Below the pieces are notes generated by a model. That model did not search any database and was not told the DNA's origin. It saw only the letters and a list, made by a program, of their open reading frames with translations. Of a DNA stretch of 64,000 nucleotides, positions 8,644-18,108 are shown one piece after another; the stretch's first letter is position 1; every line of letters begins with the position of its first letter. Made by a program: the position numbers and the translations under genes. The DNA comes from Bradyrhizobium roseum (GTDB lineage Bacteria; Pseudomonadota; Alphaproteobacteria; Rhizobiales; Xanthobacteraceae), in NCBI RefSeq assembly GCF_030413175.1, contig NZ_CP129212.1, forward strand, positions 4,874,450 through 4,938,449, written 5' to 3'.

Positions 8644-9453
8644 TCAGCCTTGACCGAATTTCGGCTTGCGCTTCTCCTTGAACGACATAGTTGCTTCCTT
8701 GTGGTCCGCGGTCTCGAACGTGACCTGTTCGAGCGCCATCGACGCCTCGAGCAGCATGTTCACACGATCCTTGACGATCTGATTGATCGACAGCTTGGTC
8801 CAGCGGATCGCCCATGTCGGACCATTCGCGAGCTCGATGGCGATTTCCCGTGCCTTGCCCAGCACTTCGGCACGGGGGACGACGTGGTTGACGAGGCCGA
8901 TCCGCTCCGCTTCCCTGCCCTTGAGCAGCGTGCCGCGGATCAGGAACTCCTTGGCCTTGTTGATGCCGACCAGCAAAGGCCAGATTACGGTGCCGCCATC
9001 GCCGGCAACCAGGCCGACGCGCGAAACATGCGTGTCGCCGATGCGCGCGTCTTCGGACATGATGGTGATATCGCACAGCAGGGCGTGGGTCGCCGCGAGC
9101 CCGATGGCATCGCCATTGATCGCCGCGATGATCGGCTTGTCGAGCTCGAGCTGCCGGGTGACTCCTCTGCGGCTGATCATGGGATCATGCACCTCGCCCT
9201 CTTCGAGGACATCCCCTCCGGGGCGCTCCGACATCGCCTTGACGTCGCCTCCGACGCTGAAGAAATCGCCGGCGCCGGTCAGCACCACGACACTGACGGC
9301 GTGGTCATCGGCAAGGTCGTCCCAGATCGTCCGCAGCTCGCGGATCAGCTTCTGATTGATCGCGTTTCGTGACTGCGGCCGGTTCAAGATCACCGTTGCG
9401 ATCTTTTCCGATACCTCGACCTTGAGGCATTCATACTTCGCGTAATTCGACAC
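8644..9453 (-). CDS. Enoyl-CoA hydratase/isomerase family protein lacking the usual catalytic Glu pair
   Basis: A 269-residue crotonase-fold protein and the first gene of the operon. Oxyanion-hole segments are present (DFFSVGGDVKAM and INGDAIGLAATHALLCD). At the positions of the two catalytic glutamates of mitochondrial enoyl-CoA hydratase it has Thr (GLAATHALLCD) and His (IGDTHVSRVG), so ordinary hydration chemistry is doubtful. Other crotonase reactions (isomerase, lyase, hydrolase) are possible. It ends 10 bp before the tandem acyl-CoA dehydrogenase and is divergent from nothing: the FadR-type regulator upstream lies on the same strand. It is likely part of one pathway with the downstream CoA-transferase. 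Confidence 0.88.
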   Translation of the reverse strand: MSNYAKYECLKVEVSEKIATVILNRPQSRNAINQKLIRELRTIWDDLADDHAVSVVVLTGAGDFFSVGGDVKAMSERPGGDVLEEGEVHDPMISRRGVTRQLELDKPIIAAINGDAIGLAATHALLCDITIMSEDARIGDTHVSRVGLVAGDGGTVIWPLLVGINKAKEFLIRGTLLKGREAERIGLVNHVVPRAEVLGKAREIAIELANGPTWAIRWTKLSINQIVKDRVNMLLEASMALEQVTFETADHKEATMSFKEKRKPKFGQG

Positions 9454-9506
9454 TTTGTTTCTCCTGCTGTTCTTGTGTTTTGAGCATAGGCCGGCTTCCA
9501 GGCCCG

Positions 9507-10376
9507 CTAACGCCGCATGCCTGGCTGGATCTCGGCCAGGGCGACATGCAGCGACATGGCGCCCGGATCCTGCTCGAGCATTCGCTGAACAGCTTCGAGA
9601 TGCGTCCGCATCAGCCGGCGGGCCGTTGACGCGTTCCGTCCGGCTATCGCCGACAGCAATTGACGCCGCCTCTCGGCCAGCCGGCTCATCGCAACGCCGC
9701 TCGATGCCACCTTGGCGTAGACAAAGCGCATGTGAATTTCGGTCACGGAATCCATAATCATTGCCATGACCTTGTTTCCGGTCGAAGCCGCTAGCAGCTT
9801 GTAGAATTCACGGGAGCACTCGACCCGGTCGAGTAGCCTGCCCTCCCTGGTCGCAAGCTCCGTCCGCTCGATGTTGGCTTCGAGCGCGTCCAGATCGGAC
9901 TGACGCGCGTGGTCACAGGCCAGACCCACGACGAGGTCGAGAACGTGTACCCGCGCCTCGGATAACTCCCGGACTGAAATCGTGCCAAGGCTCAGCATGT
10001 CCCGCATGACGTCGTTCATGCGGCTGGTGTCGCCTTCCTGGATGAAGGCGCCGCCTTTGACTCCCTTCATCAATCGAAGCACGCCAGCCATTTCGAGGCT
10101 ACGCAACGCCTCCCTCAGGACATTTCGGCTCACGCCGAGCTGCTGGGCGAGGTCGCGCTCCGGCGGCAGCTTGTCGCCAGGCTTCAGCATCCCGAGAGCG
10201 AGCTGCTCACGGATGCGTTCGCAGATTTCCTCGAATGCCCGCCTTGTGTGGATCGGCCGGAACCTGGGGACCGGCGACGGACTTGCGGGCGTCCGCTGTT
10301 CGGGGGGGCGCTCCCGCCGACCGGACGGAGCGATGCGTGTTTGCGCTGGCGCGCGAGGGCTTGACTTGATGCTCAT
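9507..10376 (-). CDS. FadR subfamily GntR transcriptional regulator
   Basis: A 289-residue regulator with an N-terminal winged HTH ([20 protein letters not shown], about residues 65-85) and a C-terminal all-helical FCD domain, which usually binds a metal and a small carboxylate. I chose the ATG at 10374-10376; the frame stays open upstream, but that would run across the palindromic operator and into the divergent gene. The first 35 residues are Pro/Arg-rich and probably disordered. It lies between two acyl-CoA gene sets: 53 bp upstream of the hydratase gene on the same strand, and divergent from an acyl-CoA dehydrogenase. It likely represses one or both. Confidence 0.9.
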   Translation of the reverse strand: MSIKSSPRAPAQTRIAPSGRRERPPEQRTPASPSPVPRFRPIHTRRAFEEICERIREQLALGMLKPGDKLPPERDLAQQLGVSRNVLREALRSLEMAGVLRLMKGVKGGAFIQEGDTSRMNDVMRDMLSLGTISVRELSEARVHVLDLVVGLACDHARQSDLDALEANIERTELATREGRLLDRVECSREFYKLLAASTGNKVMAMIMDSVTEIHMRFVYAKVASSGVAMSRLAERRRQLLSAIAGRNASTARRLMRTHLEAVQRMLEQDPGAMSLHVALAEIQPGMRR

Positions 10377-10390
10377 GGACTGAATTATTA

Positions 10391-10405
10391 AATGGATCAC
10401 CCATT
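10391..10405. promoter_or_regulatory. Palindromic operator AATGG-N5-CCATT
   Basis: A perfect inverted repeat with 5-bp arms and a 5-bp spacer lies 15 bp from the FadR-type gene start and about 50 bp before the divergent acyl-CoA dehydrogenase. Spacing and the GG...CC core fit FCD-type GntR operators. Regulation is inferred from position. Confidence 0.5.
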
Positions 10406-10456
10406 CAATGGAAGCCCCTATCGCCGGCTTCGGGCAAAAAAATCTGCAGAGGGTCC

Positions 10457-11596
10457 ATGAACTTTTCCGAGGAGCAGATCGCCTTTCGCGACACCGTCCG
10501 CAGGATGGCCGAAAAGCATGTTGCGCCAATCGCCGCCGAAATCGACGAGACCGACCGCTTTCCGACCGAGCTTGTGAAGCTGTTTGGCGAAATGGGACTG
10601 ATGCAGCTCTGGGTGCCGGAAAGGTATGGCGGCCCGAACGGCAATCTCGCCATGGCCTGCATCGCGCGCGAGGAGATTTCGAAATTTTCGCCCGCCTGCG
10701 CCTCGATTGCGGCGCTCAATACCATGTTCATCATGCCGCTCCTGCATTTCGGTTCGGAGGAGCAGCGCAAGAAGTATCTGCCGATCATCGCGAACGGCGG
10801 CATTGTCACCGCGATCGCGATCTCCGAGCCGCAAGCCGGTTCTGATGTGGCCGCCATCAATACGCGCGCTCGCAAGGAGGGAGATACCTACGTTCTGAAC
10901 GGCCGCAAGCAGTGGTGCAGTTATGGCGTCGTCGCCGACTACATCGTAGTCATGGCGCGGACGAGCGACGGCAGCGGCGCGGATGGAATCAGCGCCTTCA
11001 TTGTCGAGCCGAAAACAATGTCAGGCATCTCCTTCGGGCGCCACGAGCGCAAGATGGGATTCCGCGGGGCACCGAACACGCCGATTTTCTTCGACAATGT
11101 CAGAATTCCAGCCGAGAACCTCGTTGGCGAGGAAGGCAAGGGATTCCGCGCTTCGATGCGCGCCCTTGATCTTAACCGCCCCACCATCGGTGCCCAATCT
11201 GTGGGCTTGGCTCAAGGTGCACTCGACGCCTGCGTGGCTTACGCAAAGGAACGAAAGCAGTTCAAGAAACTGATCTCGGAATTTCAGGGCGTCCAATTTA
11301 TACTGGCCGACATGGCCATGCAGATCGAGGCGGCGCGCGCCTTGGTATATGAGTGCGCGCGAGCGGGCGATTCCGGCGACTGGAAGCGCCTCAACGTCCT
11401 GGCGAGCATGGCGAAATGCGTCGGAAGCGACATGGCCATGAAGGTCACGACCGATGCCGTCCAGATCTTTGGCGGCTATGGCTATACCATGGACTACCCG
11501 GTCGAACGCATGATGCGCGATGCCAAGCTGACACAGATATTCGAAGGTACCAATCAGATACAGCGATTGGTGATCGCCCGTGAGCTGCTTCGTTGA
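10457..11596 (+). CDS. Acyl-CoA dehydrogenase
   Basis: A 379-residue FAD flavoprotein of standard length that introduces the alpha-beta double bond in an acyl-CoA and passes electrons to ETF. The N-terminal helical domain starts [20 protein letters not shown]. The FAD/substrate motifs are [21 protein letters not shown] (about 130) and RKQWCSYG. The C-terminus carries [17 protein letters not shown] and [16 protein letters not shown], where the Glu before GTNQ is the expected catalytic base. The ATG has an AGAGGG site. It is divergent from the FadR-type regulator over a palindrome. No gene follows on this strand, so it appears monocistronic. Chain-length preference cannot be told. Confidence 0.93.
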   Translation: MNFSEEQIAFRDTVRRMAEKHVAPIAAEIDETDRFPTELVKLFGEMGLMQLWVPERYGGPNGNLAMACIAREEISKFSPACASIAALNTMFIMPLLHFGSEEQRKKYLPIIANGGIVTAIAISEPQAGSDVAAINTRARKEGDTYVLNGRKQWCSYGVVADYIVVMARTSDGSGADGISAFIVEPKTMSGISFGRHERKMGFRGAPNTPIFFDNVRIPAENLVGEEGKGFRASMRALDLNRPTIGAQSVGLAQGALDACVAYAKERKQFKKLISEFQGVQFILADMAMQIEAARALVYECARAGDSGDWKRLNVLASMAKCVGSDMAMKVTTDAVQIFGGYGYTMDYPVERMMRDAKLTQIFEGTNQIQRLVIARELLR

Positions 11597-12134
11597 CGAC
11601 CTCTCAACGGCGCTCTAAACGCGACCTTCCTCCGAAACGATGACCCCCGTCACTGTGGCTGAGCAAGCTCGATTCAGCCTGTTCAGATTTGTTGTCGCCG
11701 GAATTTCTTTGACCGCCCTGTGAATGTCCTGCACATGCCGCCACGCAACCATTCTCAAAAGGTTCAACTCCCCGCTCCAATCCATCATAACGAAGTTTGA
11801 GCGAGGTCCCGTTACCGGGACACAGCCAAATCTATCTATATTTCTCACCACAGCGCTTGCTTCGTGCAAAAACGCGGAAGCTGAAGTCCGCGGGATGGCG
11901 CCGCTGTCGGGACGTGACGAACGAAAGATGGTCCGGGCTTCATGTCGGTCGGACCTGGTCGAGCCGAAGACCGGGCGGAAATCCTGATCACGGTGACCGA
12001 AATGGATCTCGCCAAGAAACGCACCACCGGCGACAACCACCTGCAAATAGTTTGCGCCGGCCGATCAATCTTGCGGTCGCGGAGCCAAATTCGTTTCGGA
12101 CCCTGCGACCGCCTTTGCGCTGAAGGTGGGGCGG
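11597..12134. other. Intergenic region with one copy of a dispersed repeat
   Basis: No convincing gene is seen in these 538 bp; the open frames have no recognisable protein pattern. A 39-bp segment at 11764-11802 resembles 38212-38250 (about 31 of 39 positions, most differences being transitions). Its ends are complementary (CGCTC...GAGCG), which could allow a hairpin. Confidence 0.5.
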
Positions 12135-12890
12135 CTAGGCCGCCCGCACCGTCGCGAGGAATCTTCCGCCCTCGGTCTTGAGCCGGTTGCTGTCGCCGGA
12201 CAGCATCTGCGCCGCCGATAGAACCTGCGTCGAGGCCGACCCGGTCTCGCTGGCGCCGCGCTGAACGTCGGTGACGTTTGACGACACCTGCTGGGTGCCC
12301 TGCGCCGCCTGCTGGACGTTGCGCGAGATTTCCTGGGTCGCCGCGCCCTGCTCTTCCACCGCGGCCGCAATTGTCAAGGAAATCTCGGACAGCCTTTCGA
12401 TCGTGCCGCTGATCTCCCTGATGGCACCCACCGATTCCTGCGTGGCGGCCTGGATGCCGGAGATCTGCTGACCAATCTCGCCCGTGGCTTTCGCGGTCTG
12501 TTCGGCAAGCGCCTTCACCTCGGAGGCGACCACCGCGAAGCCACGACCGGCCTCACCGGCACGGGCAGCCTCGATGGTGGCATTCAACGCCAGCAGATTG
12601 GTTTGCCCGGCGATGGTGTTGATCAGCTCGACCACGTCGCCGATACGCGTTGCCGCCTTCGACAGTTCGGCAACACGATCGTTGGTCTTGCGCGCCTGAT
12701 CGACGGCCTCGTTGGCCATCCGTGCGGATTCCTGTACCTGCCGGCTGATCTCGTTAACCGATGAGGAGAGTTCCTCGGTGGCCGACGCCACCGACTGCAC
12801 GTTGGTGGACGCTTCTTCGGAAGCGGCCGGGACCATCGTGGTCAGCTCCTGCGACCGTTCGGCGATCGCGGTCAGCGTCTCCCAGCTGCG
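12135..12890 (-). pseudogene. Methyl-accepting chemotaxis protein, C-terminal fragment
   Basis: Only the cytoplasmic signalling domain of a chemoreceptor remains (about 250 residues): the conserved hairpin tip region with [20 protein letters not shown], then [14 protein letters not shown], ending [18 protein letters not shown]. Homology to the intact receptor at 24213-25937 runs upstream through ERSQELTT to about 12890. There the frame meets stops at 12909-12914 and sequence resembling a transposase begins. Sensor, membrane and HAMP regions are missing, so the gene is truncated, apparently by the insertion element. A short ORF from 12836 could still make a soluble fragment. Confidence 0.85.
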
Positions 12891-12897
12891 AGCGCTG

Positions 12898-13866
12898 GGC
12901 CGAGAACCCTATTACCAGCTCATCTGCGGCGAGGAGTTCTTCCAGCACCGGCTGGCGCTCGACCGCTCGTCGCTGGCGCAACCGCATTTGGCGAGGAACG
13001 GCCGCGGGCATTGCTGCAGGGGAGCCTGTCGGTTGCCATCAGGACCAAGGCGATCCTGCCGTCCGAACTGTCGCGGGTGATCGTCGACGGTGGGGAATGT
13101 CACTTTCTTGGGCTGCACTTGGCGCTGTGCCCATGCCAAGCAGTTCAAACGCGCCAACCGGATGCTTGAGAAGCTGCGCACCTAATCTCGGTCGCGTCAT
13201 CCCCGACATCGGTCGCAAGATCGAGTGCAATGGCGGGCTCGAAGCGGCGTTCGCCAAGTTGCTATTGCTGGCGCGGCGCGTGCGCGAGCCGCAGCAACGT
13301 CAACTCGGGCCAATCCCTGCACACGCCGGAAGTCGAATACATCGGCAAAGGCGCGGCCGATCACCCTACGAATTCGGCGTCAAGGTCAGCTTTGCTACCA
13401 CTCCTTCCATGGGTGCCGAATGGCTGCCCGGCAATCCATATAATGGCTATACTCTGGAGACCGCCATCCCGGACATGGAGGCCCTCGGTCGGCGCATCCT
13501 CGCGACAAGGCCACCGAGGCCACAATCCGCCCGATTACAAGTTGAGGATCTCATCCCGGAGCAAAAGCGAGGGGTGACGCCCGCGATCAAGCGTGAACTC
13601 CGCCGCAGGTCCGCCGTTAACCCCGTCTCGGCCATCTTAAGGCCGAGCATCGCATGGGCCGCAACTAGCTCTGGTGCCGCCGCGTCGATGCCGTCAACGC
13701 CGTCCTCGCCGCCGGCGGACACACCTTCCGCCGCCTCATCCGCTTGATCAGGCTTTATTGGTTGATCGGCCTCGGGCTGGGAATGACCCTCCTGGCAACG
13801 ATCAGGATCCGCAAGCGGCTCACCGTAAGATCGTTGCGCCCAAACAGGCGGATGTCCCCAACGTGA
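12898..13866 (+). mobile_element. IS5-type transposase remnant (frameshifted)
   Basis: Pieces of an IS5/IS1182-like DDE transposase appear in order over three frames: YYQLICGEEFFQHRLALDRS, LGRVIPDIGRKIE, SLHTPEVEYIGKGAADHP, SPYEFGVKVSFATT, NPYNGYTLETAIPDMEAL, RGHNPPDYK, then HLKAEHRMGRN and VNAVLAAGGHTFRRL. The N-terminus is missing and several indels and stops interrupt the rest, so it is inactive. Terminal inverted repeats were not identified. Its left edge coincides with the truncation of the chemoreceptor gene. Confidence 0.85.
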
Positions 13867-14060
13867 CAAGCCCGTAGCCGGGAGGCCGCCCCTCCCCCAT
13901 GCCGCTTTCAGCCTAACGCCCGGCCGCCGAGTGGGACACCGTCAAGTGGCAAACCCAGGTGGTGCAGCGCGGTCGCTAGAATTCGAGAGCGAGAGTTTTC
14001 GCGCAACAAGTTCATCGCCGTCAGCACTACTGCGAGCAATCGCTCTGCCGCCAAGGACGA

Positions 14061-14846
14061 CTAGGCCGCCAGAACTTCTCCGATCCGCTCCCGGATCGTC
14101 ATGCGTTCCTCGAGCGGAGTATCCTTGTCGAAGCTGACATCGTAGGCAATCATGGCCGGACGCTTCAGCACGACGATGCGATCGCCGATCTCCAACGCTT
14201 CACTGATCGAATGCGTGATGAACACAGCGGTTTTGCCGTTTTCTTTCACCAATCGCACGAATTCCCCGCGCAGCTTGCCGGCGGTGGATTCGTCCAGCGC
14301 GGAAAACGGTTCGTCGCACAGCAGGATGTCCGCATCGGTCGCGAAGGCGCGCGCGATCGACACACGCTGCCGCATGCCGCCCGACAGCTGATGCGGGTAG
14401 TCGTCCTCATGGCCGCCGAGGCCGAGCTTGATCAGCCACTTTCGCGCGGTGTCCTTGCGGTCCGGCGGCGGCGCATCCAGCATCTCGAGACCGAGCTGCA
14501 CGTTCTGGATCGCGGTGCGCCATGGCAGCAGGCGATCGTTCTGAAACACGATGGCCATCTTGCCGCGGAACGCGTCGAACTCGGCAAACGGATTCCTGCC
14601 GTTCACCCGTACCGTGCCGGCGGTCGGCTCGGTCAGGCCTGCGATCATATTGAAGATCGTCGACTTGCCGCAGCCGGTCTTTCCGAGCAGCGCCAGCATC
14701 TGGCCGGGCGCGACATCGAGGTTGAGATGATCCACGGCGCGATAGGAGCCGGCCATCCCTTCCTTGCCGAACACCTTGGAGACATCTGCAAGATGAATCA
14801 CGCCACTGGTCGCTGACGTCTTTTCGGCCACCAGAGTATCAGTCAT
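14061..14846 (-). CDS. ABC transporter ATPase, nitrate/sulfonate/taurine type
   Basis: A 261-residue cytoplasmic ATPase with Walker A (GKTGCGKSTIFN), Q-loop region (VFQNDRLLPWRTA), signature (LSGGMRQRVSIARAF) and Walker B plus D-loop (ILLCDEPFSALD). The LLPW sequence is typical of the SsuB/TauB/NrtD branch. The start is the ATG at 14844-14846; its first bases overlap the end of the permease gene, as expected for coupled translation. It is the last gene of a nine-gene operon and powers the importer formed with the next two upstream genes. It is followed by about 190 bp with no gene before the transposase remnant. Confidence 0.93.
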   Translation of the reverse strand: MTDTLVAEKTSATSGVIHLADVSKVFGKEGMAGSYRAVDHLNLDVAPGQMLALLGKTGCGKSTIFNMIAGLTEPTAGTVRVNGRNPFAEFDAFRGKMAIVFQNDRLLPWRTAIQNVQLGLEMLDAPPPDRKDTARKWLIKLGLGGHEDDYPHQLSGGMRQRVSIARAFATDADILLCDEPFSALDESTAGKLRGEFVRLVKENGKTAVFITHSISEALEIGDRIVVLKRPAMIAYDVSFDKDTPLEERMTIRERIGEVLAA

Positions 14847-15661
14847 AGCGCGCGCTCCGAAACCGCCCGGTAGCGGAAGGCGGTGTTTTCGATCAGTGTG
14901 AGCGCGCCCTGCACGATCAGCACGAAGAACACCAGTTGCAGCGTCCAGGCCAACGCCCCGACCATGTCGAACAGTTGCTGCTGCTGCAGCAGTTGATAAC
15001 CGACACCGCCGGTGGCGCCAACCAGTTCGGCCACCACGACCACGCGCGCGGCGTTGCCGAGATTGACCTTCCACGCCGTCAGGATGTCCGGCAGGATGGC
15101 CGGCGCGATCATCACGCGAAACAATTTCAGTCGCGTCGGACGAAAGGAAAACACCATTTCCGTGAGATCCTTCGACATACCGCGCAGCGCGCCGATCACC
15201 TGGAAGGTGAAGGCCGGCAATGTCGTCATCACCATGATGAAAAAGATCCGGAATTCGACGCCATGAAACCAGATGATGGCAAACACCACCCAGGACAGCG
15301 CGGGGATCCCCTGGAACAGCGTCAAGATCGGCGACAGGAACTTGTCCGCCGCCTTAGACCGAACCATAATCAGGCCGAGCAGGCCGCCAATGATGAACGC
15401 GCCGCCGAGGCCGGCGAGAATGCGCAGCACGGTCGCCATCACATCCCAGAACATCGCGCCGGTGGAGAAGATGTCGATGCAGCGCCAGAACACGTCGATC
15501 AGCGACGGGAACAGGAAGCGCGGGAAGAACAGCGAGGCGAACTGCCACAGCGCGATCACCACGATGAACGGGAAAACCGACGTCCAGACCTTGCCCGCTA
15601 TCGCCCGCATCACGCCTGACGTGGCGGGTGGCGACGCAGTCTGTTGCGCCATATCCGTCAT
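14843..15661 (-). CDS. ABC transporter permease, nitrate/sulfonate/taurine type
   Basis: A 272-residue inner-membrane protein with about six hydrophobic segments (first at about 30-50, VFPFIVVIALWQFASLFF). The cytoplasmic EAA-like loop for ATPase contact is near 190-210 (AWKVNLGNAARVVVVAELVG). Length and composition fit the SsuC/TauC family. The start overlaps the stop of the binding-protein gene by 4 bp, and its own stop overlaps the ATPase start by 4 bp. It forms the membrane channel of the importer; an alternative ATG lies nine bases downstream. Confidence 0.93.
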   Translation of the reverse strand: MTDMAQQTASPPATSGVMRAIAGKVWTSVFPFIVVIALWQFASLFFPRFLFPSLIDVFWRCIDIFSTGAMFWDVMATVLRILAGLGGAFIIGGLLGLIMVRSKAADKFLSPILTLFQGIPALSWVVFAIIWFHGVEFRIFFIMVMTTLPAFTFQVIGALRGMSKDLTEMVFSFRPTRLKLFRVMIAPAILPDILTAWKVNLGNAARVVVVAELVGATGGVGYQLLQQQQLFDMVGALAWTLQLVFFVLIVQGALTLIENTAFRYRAVSERAL

Positions 15662-16626
15662 TTCCCGCCCTCATAGATCGTCGCTGGCGACGGATCCGCC
15701 GGCAGGAAGGCGATCGACTTGCCGGCCGCATAGACCGAGTTGATCTCCTTGCGAAGGTCAGACGCCCACCGGACGTTCATGCCGAGACGGTCATTGTGCT
15801 GGATAAGGGCTGCGATGGCCTTCTGATCGTCGGGCGTCCCCTTCGGCAGGATCAATTTGGAAGCCGCTTCCGGATTTGCCGCCACCCACTCGGCCGCCTC
15901 CTTGTAGGCAGCAAACAGCTTGGGGATTGAATTCTTGTTCTTCTCGGCCCAGGCCACATGCGCCGCGACGCCGAGATAAGGAATGCTGTTGCTGCCGGTG
16001 AACTTCTTCCAGCTATCGGCGATCTTGATGTCGATGGTACGGATCTCACGCTTCTTCGAGATCAGCGTGGTATAAGCCGGCTCCCACAGCTGGATTGCAG
16101 CGGCACGATCGGCCATCGCATAGCCGACAAGGCCGGGCGTAGCCGTGTTTATCACCGAGAACTTGCCGGTGTCGGCACCGAGCTGGCGCGCGAACCAGTC
16201 GAACATCACATAGTTCGTCGTGCCCTTGGCCGCCGCGAGATCCTTGCTCTCGAGATCCTTCAGCTCCTTGACGTCGGGGCGCGAGGTGACCACGGCGCCC
16301 CAAAAGTCAAACAGATTGAAGAGATACGTCACCTTGACACCGCGCGCATCGGCAAGCCCGACCGTCAGCAGCGCCGCGCTGCCGCCGACCTGGAACTCAC
16401 CGGAATTGAACTGCGCCGTATAGGCGTCGGGTGTACGTTCTTCGAACTTGATGGCGAGCCCGTTCTTCTCATCGAGTTTCTGCGCCTTGATCACCGGCGG
16501 CAGCAGTGCGCCAAGCGACGGCGCGCCGAATACCACGATGGAAAGCGGCTCGGGTGCCTGGGCATAGGAGGGCGATGCTGCAGCCAGCGCGGATGCACAG
16601 GCAATGCTCGTCAAGAACGTCTTCAT
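15658..16626 (-). CDS. ABC transporter substrate-binding protein, NitT/TauT-like
   Basis: A periplasmic binding protein of about 322 residues with a signal peptide (MKTFLTSIACASALAAAS, cut near SYAQ-APE) and a two-lobe SsuA-like body (FNSGEFQVGG, then YVMFDWFARQLGADTG). I prefer the second ATG (16624-16626), since the GGGGGAGGG site directly touches the first one at 16632. It delivers its ligand to the permease and ATPase encoded by the next two overlapping genes. In the same operon as a molybdenum hydroxylase, the ligand is probably the compound that enzyme oxidises; the identity is unknown. Confidence 0.9.
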   Translation of the reverse strand: MKTFLTSIACASALAAASPSYAQAPEPLSIVVFGAPSLGALLPPVIKAQKLDEKNGLAIKFEERTPDAYTAQFNSGEFQVGGSAALLTVGLADARGVKVTYLFNLFDFWGAVVTSRPDVKELKDLESKDLAAAKGTTNYVMFDWFARQLGADTGKFSVINTATPGLVGYAMADRAAAIQLWEPAYTTLISKKREIRTIDIKIADSWKKFTGSNSIPYLGVAAHVAWAEKNKNSIPKLFAAYKEAAEWVAANPEAASKLILPKGTPDDQKAIAALIQHNDRLGMNVRWASDLRKEINSVYAAGKSIAFLPADPSPATIYEGGK

Positions 16627-16657
16627 GGCCATCCCTCCCCCTAAATTTCTGATTCGT

Positions 16658-17122
16658 TCAGGCCGCGCCCGCGACCGGATTATCGAATTCCTTGCGCAGC
16701 GTCGTGAAGAACTTGCCGACCAGATGCTTGGAGACGCTGGTCAGGATGCGCTGGCCGACCCCGGCGACGAGGCCGCCGATTTCGCCGCCCCCCTGAAACT
16801 TCAGCCGACACACATTGGGGCCTTCGGGAATGATCTCGAAGTTCGCGCTGCCATTGCCGTGACCAAGGGTGCCCGCGCCCGACACCTTGATGCTGCAGGC
16901 CTTCGGCCGCGCCTTGTCAAACAGCGAAATCTCGCCCTCAAACGAACCGCCGACCGCCGCCACGCGTAGCTGCATTTCGACCTTGTAATTGTCCGGTGCG
17001 ATCTCCGTCATCGCCTTGCAGCCGGGGATGCAGCGCGTCAGCACCAGCGGATCGTTCAATGCCGACCACAGCTGCTCCACCGTCGCCTGGATGGTTTCTT
17101 CACCGCCGATGTCGAGCTTCAT
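16658..17122 (-). CDS. CoxG-like SRPBCC family protein
   Basis: A 154-residue CoxG-family protein (SRPBCC fold) beginning MKLDIGGEETIQA, with the usual VLTRCIPGCKAMTEI and GGGEIGGLVAGVGQRIL stretches. In CO-dehydrogenase operons CoxG is thought to help membrane attachment of the enzyme; here it accompanies a CoxLMS-like hydroxylase that is not a CO dehydrogenase by active-site sequence. It is complete, has a good ribosome site (AAGGAG), and lies 11 bp after the amidohydrolase gene in the same operon. The C-terminus is slightly shorter than in CoxG proteins with a membrane anchor; no hydrophobic tail is visible. Confidence 0.88.
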   Translation of the reverse strand: MKLDIGGEETIQATVEQLWSALNDPLVLTRCIPGCKAMTEIAPDNYKVEMQLRVAAVGGSFEGEISLFDKARPKACSIKVSGAGTLGHGNGSANFEIIPEGPNVCRLKFQGGGEIGGLVAGVGQRILTSVSKHLVGKFFTTLRKEFDNPVAGAA

Positions 17123-17133
17123 GACGCGCTCCT

Positions 17134-18108
17134 TCAGAGTCCGAACAGCTTCTGCGCGAGGCCGCCATTGATGGCGGCGCGCTCCGCATCGGAGAATTTC
17201 GTATCGGCCACGATCTTGAGCGGCGAAAGATCGCCGATCGGGAACGGCATGTCCGAGCCCATCATCAGCCGGTCCGCACCGACGATATCGGCGAGATAAC
17301 GCAGCGTGCGGGGGTCTTGGACGACGGTGTCGTAATACATCGCGGCCAGCGCGGCGTCGGGATCGCCGAGCTTCTTGTCGAGCGCGTAGTTGGTCCGCAG
17401 GCGGCCGATGATGTAGGGGAGCCCTGCGCCACCGATCAGAGCCAGGAACTTCATTTTCGGGAAGCGCGCGAAGTGTCCGGCATAGATCATGCGCGACACC
17501 GCGATCATCGTGTCGGTGACACGGCCGACTGCGTTGGCCATGCCGTAATCATGAACCCGGTCGTCGCCACTTTCGAACACCGGATGCGGGGACACGATCA
17601 AGCCGAGTTCATTGGCCGCTTCCCAGAACGGATCGAGCGCGGGATCGTCGAGCACCCCGCCCTTCCCGTTGGTCTGGGTGCCGATCATTGCACCCTTGAA
17701 GCCGGCGGCATGGGCTTCGCGCAGCACCTCGGCGGCAAGCTTGCCATCCTGGGTCGGCACGGTGGCAAGCGGGATGAAGCGCGGCTCGGCCTTCGCGGCC
17801 TGCATCAGATGTGCGTTGATGAGGCGCGACCAGGCCGCACCTTCTGCGGCGGGCAGGTCATTGCCGTACATGTCGAGCCAACCGGCGACGACCTGACGGT
17901 CGATCTTCTGCTCATCCATCCACTTCAGGCGACCGGGCAGATCGCTCAGCGGCTTCGACACCGGACGCGTCGATTTGCCGCCGGCGAAGGAAAAGCCAAG
18001 ACTCGCCCCGTCTTCGATCAGGCGGACCGACGGAAACTTCGCGGCCTGCGACTTGATATCCTCGAGCAGGCTCGGCGGAACGAGATGGGCGTGACAATCG
18101 ATGATCAT
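17134..18108 (-). CDS. Amidohydrolase family protein (ACMSD-like)
   Basis: A 324-residue TIM-barrel metal-dependent hydrolase or decarboxylase. The metal-binding N-terminus MIIDCHAHLVPP gives the HxH ligands (residues 5 and 7). A further His is in IVSPHPVFE, and GSDMPFPIGDLSP near the end supplies the Asp. This arrangement is typical of the 2-amino-3-carboxymuconate semialdehyde decarboxylase-like branch (amidohydrolase 2). The start overlaps the stop of the hydroxylase large-subunit gene by 4 bp. It probably acts on the product of the hydroxylase, as a decarboxylase or ring-opening hydrolase; that step is inference. Confidence 0.88.
   Translation of the reverse strand: MIIDCHAHLVPPSLLEDIKSQAAKFPSVRLIEDGASLGFSFAGGKSTRPVSKPLSDLPGRLKWMDEQKIDRQVVAGWLDMYGNDLPAAEGAAWSRLINAHLMQAAKAEPRFIPLATVPTQDGKLAAEVLREAHAAGFKGAMIGTQTNGKGGVLDDPALDPFWEAANELGLIVSPHPVFESGDDRVHDYGMANAVGRVTDTMIAVSRMIYAGHFARFPKMKFLALIGGAGLPYIIGRLRTNYALDKKLGDPDAALAAMYYDTVVQDPRTLRYLADIVGADRLMMGSDMPFPIGDLSPLKIVADTKFSDAERAAINGGLAQKLFGL

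Noticed and set aside
12761..13747. 328-codon plus-strand frame
   Set aside because: It joins antisense chemoreceptor sequence to one frame of the broken transposase, so it is not a real fusion gene.
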